From: Grammothele lineata | Taxonomy: Eukaryota > Basidiomycota > Agaricomycetes > Polyporales > Polyporaceae | Direction of reading: 5' to 3' | Length of the DNA stretch: 64,000 nucleotides | Assembly: GCA_002150815.3 (NCBI GenBank) | Contig: NDFF03000029.1 | Span: 372,001 to 436,000 of the forward strand | Shown here: positions 54,516 to 64,000 of the stretch, one piece after another | How positions within the stretch are numbered: position 1 is the stretch's first letter | Layout of the letters: each line of letters starts with the position of its first letter | Made by a program: the position numbers and the translations under genes | Notes under the pieces: generated by a model | Databases searched by the model: none | The model's input: only the letters and a program-made list of their open reading frames with translations | What the model was told of the DNA's origin: nothing

Positions 54516-55862
54516 CCGCGATCCACGAGTACCAGTCCCGAGTGCGGTGACCACATAGCGCACCAACAACGAATTCCCCGCGTTCGACGATTTCCTCCCT
54601 TTTCCCCCTACCACAGGTAAAGCAAAGCCAGAGCAGAAGAGCGTGTTTGTACATCAGTCGCAGTATGAAACGACTACATCAGATGACAGAGACGGGAGAA
54701 CGAAGTCGGATGGAGAAGGTAGAGTCGGAGCGCCGCGAAGGAAGAGGAATTCACGAAGCAGCCAGGTCAAGGATACGACATGTACTAGTATGTTTCGGAC
54801 AGTTGTACATTTCCTGCTCTAGCATCATACACGCAGTGCGCTCTGCACATCGCTTCCGGCACGAAGGAGCCAATCACGTCCGCATGAGCAAGCAACGTCG
54901 ACGAGCGGCGCTGGCATCAATCACGAGAAGAATCCCTATGCGAATCTCGCGTATACACTGCTGGGAGGGCGGCTTCACGCAGGTCGATCGTCGAGGGCAC
55001 ATTTCGTCTAAACCGAGAAACTCCTAGATCAGCGCACTGTAGTCATAAAGGGGATAGCGCAAGCAAGTATCTTCGCGCGATAGTTAATCTGAAACGTTGA
55101 GTAGCAGCCGCATCGACGCGCTGGCGGACTCGCCTTTGGCTCCACCCATGTAGCAGATCGTACACGCGTACGAAGTCCGCATCCTTTGTGACGCGCTGCT
55201 TTTCCTTCATTCTACCCCTTGCCTCTGCACATCCACGTCGATGCCCGCGCTGATTCTACGCGATCCGCTGCCCCGAATGACGATCGCGACTTCAGTGTTG
55301 ACTGTGCATGCGTCAATGGAAGTAAGTTGGGCCATGCCGTCCAGGTGGGAGAGGCGGATGAAAGTGCGCACGAGAGCGCGGCGAGTCGGCGATGATCAAG
55401 GCGTCAGTGAGCTTGCGGTTCATATGTTCACGGTGCCGAAGGCAAGGTCAGGGCAGGCGAGCGTGTCTGGCGATGGGTAGGTCAGTGCTGCTCTGTTGTA
55501 ACACGGCGAGGAAAGGCGCAATGAACGGCAGTAGTACCGTGTAGGCATGGACGCTAGGGGAAGAGAGGATGGCAAGAGCAGTGACGGGAAGACGACACGT
55601 ACTAACGGACTCCATACGGCATCCGGGGTGCGCAAACATGTCAAGGGACGGACGAGCGTTGATCACGACGGGCAGCCCGTTACTGCCGTGGAAGGTTCAT
55701 ATCCACCAACGGCGTCGGGCTCGACTACGGAAACGTGATGAATCTTCTGCACCCTGACTTATCTCATCCACTTTCTCCAAGAACGCCATGTATGCGTCAC
55801 ACGATCGCCGCTGCCCTGCCCTTGATCTCGTGCGCTCGCCAGCACCCTGTCTTACTGAGCGT
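54516..55862. other. Intergenic, no gene seen
   Basis: Small open frames only. A minus-strand stretch near 55350-55240 (TSIDACTVNTEVAIVI) faintly resembles one near 61930-61850 (TASIWAAVANTEVTVAV); see findings. Confidence 0.35.
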
Positions 55863-56393
55863 TCAGGCGGACAAACCCGCAGACGTTGGGATAGACATTC
55901 TCAGACCCGAGAAAAACCTTACCAGCCCGAGATGGTCGAGGAAGAAGTGACGATTGGCGTCCGCGATAGAGAGGCCGTCAATCATCGAGACGCGAAGCCT
56001 TCGGTCTTCCAGCATTAAAGACACCACTGGATTAGCTAGAACCACGGATAGAGGTGTACTCTGATGCTTACACGTCATGGCGGTGATCGCCGTACAGGTC
56101 GAGTGCACGTTGAAGATTGCAACGAAATACGAGACAATGCTTGCGGGGGAGCCGTCTGACCACGTCGTATCATATGAGTATGGCATTGAGTAGGAAGTTG
56201 GAGGAAACAGACCTAGTAACAAATCTCCCGCCCCTTTTCTCCGGATCTGGGCACTGAACGGGCCTTCGAAGTTCTGACTAATATCAGAAGCCGCTACCAT
56301 GTCTCTACGCCATGCGTGAGTGCATACAGAACGAAGTATATCGTCGGACCGTACTTCTCTGTCCACACCGAAGTCCGGGACGAGGCCAAGCAT
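55863..56393 (-). other. Coding-like minus-strand stretch, unidentified
   Basis: The frame is open for 176 codons and contains plausible protein segments: MPYSYDTTWSDGSPASIVSYFVAIFNVHSTCTAITAMT, followed, after a possible intron, by NPVVSLMLEDRRLRVSMIDGLSIADANRHFFLDHLGLV. Donor-like GTAAG and GTAAGG sequences occur at the ends of these segments. I recognise no family and cannot extend the model with confidence to a start or stop. Confidence 0.3.
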
Positions 56394-58188
56394 TTCCGAT
56401 AGATCAGCAACCCATAAGAGTCTAGCGCTGTTTCAACGTCTAGCTAACAGCTAAGAAAAGTCGTGCATAAAACTCAACTTACTCACGTTTAGCCCAGTTT
56501 GCGATAGTGATGCCCTGCATATGCGGGGACGTACGCGTATTTTGCCTAGGCTGAGACCTTTGGTACCTCTTAATTATCTTCCTCCGCCTTGCGCAAGTGA
56601 AACATTGCCCTGCAGAGCCAATCCCTCAGGATTCACCCCACTCTATCATTCCAAGCGACTACTCACCTGCGTCCGGGTGAAAGCCAGTCCCACGATGCCT
56701 CCGTTGAGAGCGCCGCGCTCAAAAACCATCCCAATCCCAAACACGCTTGAAGAACATGATATGCTGGATTCGAGGCTCGCGCATGTTGGCCTATACGAAC
56801 GCGCTTGTGCGCTATCCCTTCGAGCGGATGGGGAACCATTCAACGCGACGACTAGTTCTCCTTGCAAAGAGAGAGAAGTTGCTTTCACTGGTGTAGCGTG
56901 GATGCGCCAGAAGTCGTATCGTCGCGGGATTGAGGTAGAGGATGCTATCGCCAGGTGTCGCTCCGGTGCTTGAGCGTACAGTTATAGGCTAGAGTCTTTG
57001 AAGCCAGGCGAGAGGCGGCGGTAGCTGATAGGCTAGTGGAGTGGTGGGAATGTGCAGCGAGACATTCGCAGAAGGCAGATGGCTACAGTGCATCGCACGT
57101 CGGAGACAGTGCAGTAGCAGCTAAGGAATTTAGTGCTCTGGCGGCGGGCCCCGGGTGAATGAACCGGTGATTCGGAGGAGGACACGGTCCTCCTATCTTA
57201 CGTCATCCAACGGGTTCGAGCCAGGCGCTTACCACACTCCTTGATTATCCGCATCCCCGAACTCGCCCTCCTCCTCCTCATATTGCCCCACTCTTGAAGT
57301 GAGGTGTGTAGCATATTCTCAGATGATGTGCTAATACACTTATACGCCTAGATACAGTGCGAAGGACATTCATAAGAATATCAACTTGATGACACCTCGT
57401 CGGACACCCGTCCGCTGGTGATCGTCTTTTAATCTCGCGACCGCTGCCGCTCTTGTACTAATCACGGCGTTAGTCTGGCGGTCCGTTGAGAATATCGTAC
57501 ACGATGAAATGCCCTAACGCGTGGTGGACATGCGATCCGGTGTTTGTAGCCCATGGGACACTCTAGAGAACAAGGCCGATCGGATTTGACACCGGAGTGT
57601 CAGATCTGAGGCAATGCTTCAGTAGCAAACGTTACTTTCCGCGTACGGGAGGCAGCTTGAGATCGAGGCGGGCTGTCGTCTAGTACGTCCACACAGGATG
57701 CGTGTTAGTTGGCCCGTGGACATTCATGATATACACTGCCGGCTGCTCGATGGCACTCTGTAGGTCACTTCAAGTTCTGGGATTTAATGCATGTTCTATC
57801 GTCACTTATTCCCACTATCTTCCCTCTGACAGATGGTAGCGGCTAGCATGGATCTGCCTTCCCTGCATCCAAGTGACTCAGCCCGAAAACTCTGAAACGC
57901 GTTTGCATATGCCCAGAGTTGGAACTTATTTGACAGATTGCATGGAACACATCAACTTCTGTGGTCTCAGAGCCGCTCATTTCCTTTCGTAGACTAATAC
58001 TAGCATTTAGTGATCTCGGTCCCACCGATCCCGCTCTGCGTTCCCGCAAGTCATGTCAAGTACTAGGCAAAGGCGGAATTGAAGACATGGCAACGCACGG
58101 CTTGACTCCCGAGCCCGACTAGTTCCAAGCCATCACTCTACTATGACAGTTGGAAGTCCACACTACTCGCTTTTAAGCTACAGCGGTG
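56394..58188. other. Intergenic, no gene seen
   Basis: Upstream region of the third DUF6535 gene. Holds a second copy of the 14-base word TCTTACGTCATCCA (57196-57209). No exon chain is recognised. Confidence 0.4.
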
Positions 58189-58199
58189 AATATATATAC
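58189..58199 (+). promoter_or_regulatory. TATA box of the third DUF6535 gene
   Basis: AATATATATAC at 58189-58199, 76 bases before the ATG at 58275: normal promoter spacing. Confidence 0.55.
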
Positions 58200-58274
58200 T
58201 GCTAGCAAGGATCTGGCGCCGGTGTTCAATACGCTTCTCCGCCCCTCGCCCAGCCGGTTTTCCTTACCAATCTA

Positions 58275-61200
58275 ATGGAGAGGATTCAACACTCCCCGGA
58301 CCCGCCCGGCATCGAGGTGGGCGTTGAACACAGTCCTCAAAGGTCCATTCGCGGAGGTCCGTCGGAGGACATGGTTTCGTCCACGACGCGGGGCGAAGTA
58401 TGTCTTATATCATTAGAGGCTGTGTAAAACTGATTCCTTGTATCTTAGGTCTTGGATCGTGCTCCGTCGTCTAACCACGCAGACAATGCGCCGGACTCCG
58501 GTTTGGAACACAACGTAGCCGCTGAAACCAATGATGGAGCCGATGCGTCGTCGACTGGACAGCGCATCGCGATTCCGACGGGAGATGTGTCTATCATGCC
58601 ATCTAGCGCCACTGACGCGCAAGGTCACGGCGTGATCTCAAACGACGCTATCACAGAGTCAACGATGCAAGGAGTGAGTGTTCAATTGCCCGTAGAATAT
58701 CGTATCACCGAATTCACATGCTGACGGTACTTCAAAGCAGGGCCAGCCTGTGGATGATAGCGGTGGCCCCGCAGTAAATAATGGGCCCTCGGAGGTCAAC
58801 GGAGAACGTACGAACTCGTCTGAACGTCAAGCTGACCTAGCAGAACCTCAGCAAGGGCAGGTGGCAAATGCTCAGAATACTAGTACCGAGAACCCGGTGC
58901 GTGCCGGTACACTTACGAGTTCGTCTGAGGAATATGCGCCCATCTGACAAGAAGTCATACAGGTCGTCGTAAATAATGGCATTTCAGGCGGTCTTACGTC
59001 GCCCGTACAGCGAGAAAATAAATTAGAAACTCTCAAGGGGAAGGTAGGTCAGAACAGTTGGCACGGGAATGAATCCGACCTCAGTGCAAATGGGTGTGAT
59101 ACTTAGACGGGAGCTGCCGATCTCGACGGACTACCCAAGGAAGAGCCTTTCAAGCTGCCGGACCTTCAGGTTAGTTCTTACGCTCATGGCTTTTCTTCGA
59201 GTATCTGATCGGCACAATGAATTCAATGCATGAAGGAACTGGTATTACTGCCTCTCAACGTGTACGCTGAGAAGGAGAAACAGAAGGCGTGGAATCAAGC
59301 TACGAAGACGGTGGAAGAATTTAGCAACGAACTAGTGGATCAGTGGAATAGAGAGATAGACGGTTTGCTGACCTTCGTACGCACGGACATTGTTCTGTTT
59401 TGACGTGTTCTCTGACTCATGGCTTCATTGGTAGGCGGGTCTCTTTTCGGCAATTTTGACCGCCTTCAATGTCCAGTCCTATTCCCTCCTCCAGGCGGCG
59501 CCGAATGATCAGACGAACGCTATCCTTGTACAGATATCATCCCAACTCGAGAGCTTCAGGGTCAATCCGGCTTTTATCAATTCTACCCAATCATCATTTA
59601 GCAACGTGTCCGGTGGCGGGACTTTCAAAGTGCCCCGTTACGCGGTCTGGCTCAATACGCTATGGTTCACCAGTCTCGTATTCAGCCTCGCATCTGCGAC
59701 AGTGGGGATCATCGTCAAACAGTGGCTCAAAGAATATAACGCAGGCCTTTTCGAGCATTCGCATCACATCGCTCGAAGACGGCAATATCGCTACGAGAAT
59801 CTCGTGAAGTGGCACGTAGCCACCATCGTCGCCATCATCCCAGTTCTCCTCCTAATTGCGGCCGTCCTTTTCCTCGTCGGACTTCTCATCCTGCTCACCA
59901 ATATCAACGACGTAGTAGCTGGAGTGGTGTCCACCTTCGTCTGTCTCCTTCTTCTCTTTGTCGCCGTCACCACAGTCCTCCCGTCGTTCCACAACTCGTG
60001 TTGTTATTTCTCACCTCAGGCGTGGGGTGTTGTCATCTTGGCGCACATGGTCAAGGCAGCAATGAGGAATATCACCGTTCCTGTGGCGAAATCATTTGCG
60101 GCCCTCATACTGTGGATCACAAGGTGTTGGCCCACGTCAATCCGATGGAGGTCATGGCGAACTCGGGGACATTTGATTCTTTTGGCTGCCACCGCAACGG
60201 CTCCGTTGTTACCTGCCGCTAGGAATCTGTATCCGAGTCGCTTTATGCTGAGGTTATGGCGGTACTTCAACTTCGAGGTAGTCCGACTGGGACTTCTCTA
60301 CGCCTACCAGTGGATCCGCCGACTTATCAGGTCTCTTCAGTATCAGCTGAAGCTGCCCCAAGTCTGGAGGAAGGACGAGCAGTTTTTACCTCCGGAACAG
60401 ATTGTGCAGTTGGATATTGGCATCCTCCTCACCGCCTTCACTGCGACCTTGGACCTCGCTTCCCTGAACAATTCCATGGTTTGCCTCACCGCGGGTGAGA
60501 CAAACGAGGGCCTTGGGGGCGGTTATGCTTCTACTCTACGGCATCGTCTGGTCTATCACTATGGAGAAAACACTGAAGGCTGGCCCGGTCCAGTTCGGGA
60601 TCTCTTCGACAAAATCCGAGAACTCGCCTCACGACTTTCCATGGCTCGAGAATTCGCCCCTAATTGGCCAGCAATAGGCCCTTCTCAATCTCCGCACGCA
60701 CTTGTTTCGATGGCTCAGAGACGTCTTAGTACGGGCCGAGAAGCCGCTGGATTCTCTGCGGAAGAGCGAGTACGCCTACTTGCACTTGTCTCCATGTGTC
60801 GCGACGCAGACACTTCGGAGATGATTGAGGTGGCCGACGATCACTGGAGGCAGCTAAGGGATCTAGTAGTGGAGAGCAATTTGCGCATAAAAGATGGAGT
60901 CACTTATCAAACAGGTGTGTAGCGAGATTATGTTGCTCCGTCCCCCCGATCATCTGGATTCTGACTAAATGTACTACTGTCAGTCGCGGTGGTTGCAGCA
61001 TCCAGACTGGCTTTATTCGTTCAAAAGCCCTCTCTAGGTTATCAAAGGCCTACTGAGAGAAACTTAGAGTGGGAATTAGACAACGCAATCTACTATCACT
61101 TGCGCGTCCTCGCTAAACTCCTCACCCACCCGCCTACCTCGGGTGAACTGGACGCAATCCGCCCGTACGTGACAAACGCGTTTCGTTCGATGCAAGAGGT

Positions 61201-61480
61201 CTTGTCAGGCTTCGAGAACAAAAGTCACTTCAATGAGAGATGGCGGTACGGGGAGTGCTGGACCTACAAGCGGATCCTCGAGTGTATAGAACGTATCCGC
61301 AAGGACGCGAGCGTTCGCCACCTGATTCCCCCTTCTTTGCTGACAAGCCTACAACAATCTTATAATCAGCTTGTCGAAGGAGACGCAACAGACGACGCCA
61401 TCAAGGACGAAGATTACCTAAGGGAGAAGGAAGACTGTCGGACTATTCTCGTCCGATTGCGCGCGAAAACCCCCCGCTGA
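58275..61480 (+). CDS. DUF6535-type membrane protein, third and longest copy
   Basis: Eight exons (58275-58397, 58449-58673, 58741-58896, 58963-59043, 59107-59169, 59236-59376, 59435-60914, 60984-61480), 2766 bases, 921 residues. The first 210 residues are disordered, rich in Ser, Asn, Gln and Asp. Then comes the family core: AWNQATKTVEEF...WNREIDGLLTF, AGLFSAILTAFNVQSYSLL (helix 1), YAVWLNTLWFTSLVFSLASATVGIIV (helix 2), KQWLKEYNAG, and two more helices around residues 380-430. After the fourth helix follow a region with DIGILLTAFTATLDLASLNNSMVCL and a C-terminal helical domain with PYVTNAFRSMQEVL and RILECIERI. It is the reference for judging the broken first copy and the orphan fragment. 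A TATA box precedes it. Cellular role unknown. Confidence 0.85.
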
Positions 61481-62193
61481 AGCTCGCACGGCGGGGACGT
61501 TAGAGATCACTGAGCTGGGTGTCGGTTTTTCATTGGGTAAGCCGTTTGCTGGACCGTGATTCACGCCCATAACTTATCAGGCATGGGCCGGCACGCTTTC
61601 AGTATGCATAGGTACCGGGTGCCTGGTCTCGAAGCTTCATCGCCCCGACGCTACCATGTGTTATGCGCTCCTCGCCATGTTTTCATACATAAATAAAATG
61701 CGACGTAGACAGACCTAAAAGACCTCTAACTCTGTCCATGTACCGGATCGTATGCAGAGTTTGCATACTCCGCGATGCACTGCCTCTCCGTTAATCCTAT
61801 CCCCCACGTCCTCGCAATTTGAGTCCACTTTCAGGCTGCCTTCTGCGACAGCCTGCTCCTTGACCGCGACTGTGACCTCGGTATTCGCCACGGCCGCCCA
61901 TATAGAAGCGGTGAGCCTCATCCTCAAAAAGGAAGTCAATCATGAGAATAGCGAGCTCGGTGGTTGTGATTCCGTCGGCAGGTATAGGTGTCGCGATGGC
62001 CGAAGTGCCGGCGCCCTGGCTGAAAGGACGTGGTGTTAGGCGCGAACTGCGAATGAAGAGGCGAGGCTTACGCGCCTTGTTGAATACGGTTCAGTATAGG
62101 TCGAGTAGGCACAGCCCATTGCCATTACCAAACTCCTCAATCTACAACAGATCGCGGGGATAATGTTTACGAATGAGCTGCACAAGACCGACG
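61481..62193. other. Intergenic with a possible minus-strand 3' end
   Basis: A minus-strand frame at about 61939-61715 contains LTASIWAAVANTEVTVAVKEQ and may be the end of the unresolved locus at 62194-62785. Not assembled. Confidence 0.3.
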
Positions 62194-62785
62194 TCAAACG
62201 TTATCAGCAAGTCCCCTCTCGGTGAAAAGACAGAGACCGACCGGTGGATCTATCGTGAGCCTTTCCTCATATCCGTGTGTTGAACAAGTTCTGTACACTC
62301 GCTGTACTCTATCTTGGGTGTAGTGATCCCAATACCCTGGATATACGGGAGGATAGGTTGGTATATGCGTTTTGCCAAGAGGAAACTGGATACATACGAC
62401 CTCTCCCTCGTCTCCAGTGCCGGGAATAGCTTCTAGATTCGAGACTACAAACGGCTGATTGCCGCGACCCTTCATCGTCCCGAGAAATCTTCCTCCATCT
62501 TGCTTCTGTCGTGGACGTAAGGTAACGCCCCTCGAACCATCGAAACAAAACGCGCCTTGGAGGCCCTTCTCTTCAGGGATACCCGCGGGTGAAACTAATT
62601 TCACTACTCACCTCCGCGAGGGCGTATATGATGGTAGTCAGCTCCTTTAGATGCTGGTTGAGAAGACCGTAGGAGAGGGCCCAGTTCGTGTCCTTGAGGC
62701 GAGTGTTCATGCGGATGGATTCCTCGTTGTAGTCGTACACGAGCCACCGTTGCCCTTCGAGTGTATTCACATAGCGTAGAGGCAC
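62194..62785 (-). other. Unresolved minus-strand gene or pseudogene
   Basis: Two overlapping-strand exons look real: DGVPLRYVNTLEGQRWLVYDYNEESIRMNTRLKDTNWALSYGLLNQHLKELTTIIYALAE (62785 to about 62612), ending at a perfect GTGAGT donor, and then LQGAFCFDGSRGVTLRPRQKQ...HIPTYPPVYPGYWDHY in the frame down to 62194. Upstream, DRVLRIPFRGDPIQSRLKPF is in a different frame with no fitting intron, so a frameshift is possible. I do not recognise the family. Confidence 0.35.
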
Positions 62786-63217
62786 ACCATCGAGTTCAAA
62801 CGCCCTGCGCTCTGAAGGGTTTCAAGCGGGATTGGATGGGGTCGCCGCGGAAGGGAATGCGTAGAACGCGGTCAGAGACTGTAGTCACCAGAGGCCTAGG
62901 GACACCGAGGACGAGAGGAGGCGGTATTTAGGTGCAGCTGAGCACATAGCGGCGTGCAGAAGGATGGTAGAGAAGGGCAGCGATTGCGCGAAGCTGGCTG
63001 GAGATTACACGGCGGCGGCGACGAGATCGGAGGAGGAGGAATAGGAGGAGGTTAACCGTTCGGACGCAGGAAGGTCCGGGTCGCGAGCGCCTATTCATCA
63101 CGCGTCCTGTGGCGGAGGCTCCTCCGGTTCCGACTTCCTCTCGTACAAACACATATCCTGGACCTGTTATTGCCATTCGTTCTTACACGCTCTCTTCGGG
63201 GCTCTTTCCCTCGTACG
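62786..63217. other. Divergent intergenic region
   Basis: Lies between the unresolved minus-strand locus and the HNH gene. An unassembled upstream exon of the former probably occupies 62800-62890. No promoter motif stands out. Confidence 0.35.
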
Positions 63218-64000
63218 ATGGCCGACTTTCCTGTTTACCATGTCATTCTTTCCAGCGACAGCCCTCTTGGCGACGGCCAACGCTTTCCTCTCGAGCCTCA
63301 ATTCGCCGCCAAAGTCACTATCAAAGCCATGTACCCCCTTGAGCTGGATGGCGACGGCATGCCGCCTCTCGAAGACCCCGAAAAGTGGAGCTGGTCTCCT
63401 GTCCTGGAAATTCCTCTGGACTTCCTCTTGCAGATATCTTTCCGCAAACACATTACTCCTTACCTCTACAAGTGGCTGAGGTACATAACCGCCGTCGTCC
63501 TCGGTGCCGAAGGAGGCCTTTCTACTACAGCCGACTCCCCCAACATCGGTGTTGACTACGAGACTACGTCCTTTCCTTCAGACTCTGTGACGCTCTACTA
63601 CCATGTCGATGAAGATAAGAAGACACGTATGTTCCCCCTTGACCCCCACTTTTTGACGGCGCGCAGTGATGGAAGCAGCGACGCGGGGTCTGAAGAGCGC
63701 GAAGCCTCTTTCTGGAGAACCCTTGAGGCTCGGGATGGCCCGCGATGCATCGTTACTCGCGCACCTCTCCCCGATGCTGCCCATCTCATCCCACAGGCCA
63801 GCGGTGACGAGGTGACTGACGAATCCACCTGTGTATCTGTAGCTTCACGCTGAATAGCTGCTTCCCTCAGTACCTCCGTACATTCATCGCTCGTCGTCGC
63901 ACTGCCCAAACACCGGAAGACATCGATAGCCTCGAGGATGTCAGGAATGAGATCCTTATCTCCAAACAATTGCACGCCGACTTCGGCATTCGCGTCGCGA
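63218..64000 (+). CDS. HNH-nuclease-domain protein, 5' part (cut by window end)
   Basis: Exon 1 63218-63811 and exon 2 from 63871 to beyond the window; 241 residues visible. After an N-terminal region of about 160 residues (MADFPVYHVILSS...) the sequence SFWRTLEARDGPRCIVTRAPLPDAAHLIPQASGDEYLRTFIARR appears, followed by EDIDSLEDVRNEILISKQLHADFG. This is the pattern of the fungal HNH_2-type domain: a Cys (here with no second Cys of a zinc knuckle) before an AHLIP motif, then NEILISKQLHADF, which supplies the Asn and the last His. Such genes are multicopy in agaricomycetes and of unknown role; a nuclease activity is inferred, not shown. The 59-base intron joins in phase 0. The upstream in-frame codons were not used as start. 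Confidence 0.75.

Noticed and set aside
57213..57222. B-box-like GGTTCGAGCC as a second tRNA
   Set aside because: No A box at the right distance and no T-stem pairing.

Overview
The window looks like nuclear chromosomal DNA of a basidiomycete fungus, an agaricomycete and most probably a polypore relative. Genes are split by many short introns (about 47-70 bases, GT..AG). Coding exons are GC-rich, genes lie on both strands with no operon logic, and several families seen here (DUF6533- and DUF6535-type membrane proteins, a HET-domain protein, an AAVHTT-type P450, a fungal HNH protein) are typical of Agaricomycetes. Gene models were spliced by hand. For most of them the summed exon lengths are a multiple of three and the conserved motifs are restored across junctions. 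The family calls rest on motif recognition, not on a database search.

Left part (1-21.3 kb) is gene-dense. A four-exon multi-pass membrane protein (1107-2286, +) is followed by adenosine kinase (2906-4218, +), a C2H2 zinc-finger protein (4674-6689, -), a Ran1/Ksp1-like Ser/Thr kinase (7527-9069, +), a HET-domain protein (9221-11470, -), a decayed kinase-like fragment (11900-12399) and an inverted paralogue of the first membrane protein (12437-13721, -). Then come a divergent pair, a pyridoxamine-phosphate-oxidase-like flavoprotein (14666-15454, -) and an RCC1-repeat protein (15745-17217, +), and an eleven-exon CorA-type magnesium transporter (18149-21294, +). A 118-bp palindromic MITE-like element lies upstream of the kinase.

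Middle part (21.3-41.6 kb): a 1.29-kb non-autonomous DNA-transposon-like element (22063-23356), a weak small gene, a 13-exon cytochrome P450 (24811-27392, -), a gene-poor gap of 2.5 kb, a 15-exon RNA-dependent RNA polymerase (29891-34734, -) facing away from a histone-deacetylase-superfamily gene of the acetylpolyamine amidohydrolase type (35541-37237, +), a DUF6533-type seven-pass membrane protein (38319-40137, +) and a U1A/U2B''-type spliceosomal RNA-binding protein (40425-41593, +). The polymerase suggests the organism has small-RNA silencing. Its catalytic DYDGD motif is carried on a 12-base microexon.

Right part (42-64 kb) is an accessory, duplication-rich region. It holds three DUF6535-type genes in the same orientation: one broken by a 7-bp tandem duplication and lacking its 3' part (43000-45093), one intact (50921-53026), and one long and intact (58275-61480). 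An orphan C-terminal fragment of the family sits at about 54.3 kb. Interleaved are a degenerate copy of the U1A/U2B'' gene (47361-47640), an eleven-exon aldo/keto reductase (48258-49943, +) and several unresolved minus-strand coding-like stretches. The window ends inside an HNH-domain gene (63218 onward, +).
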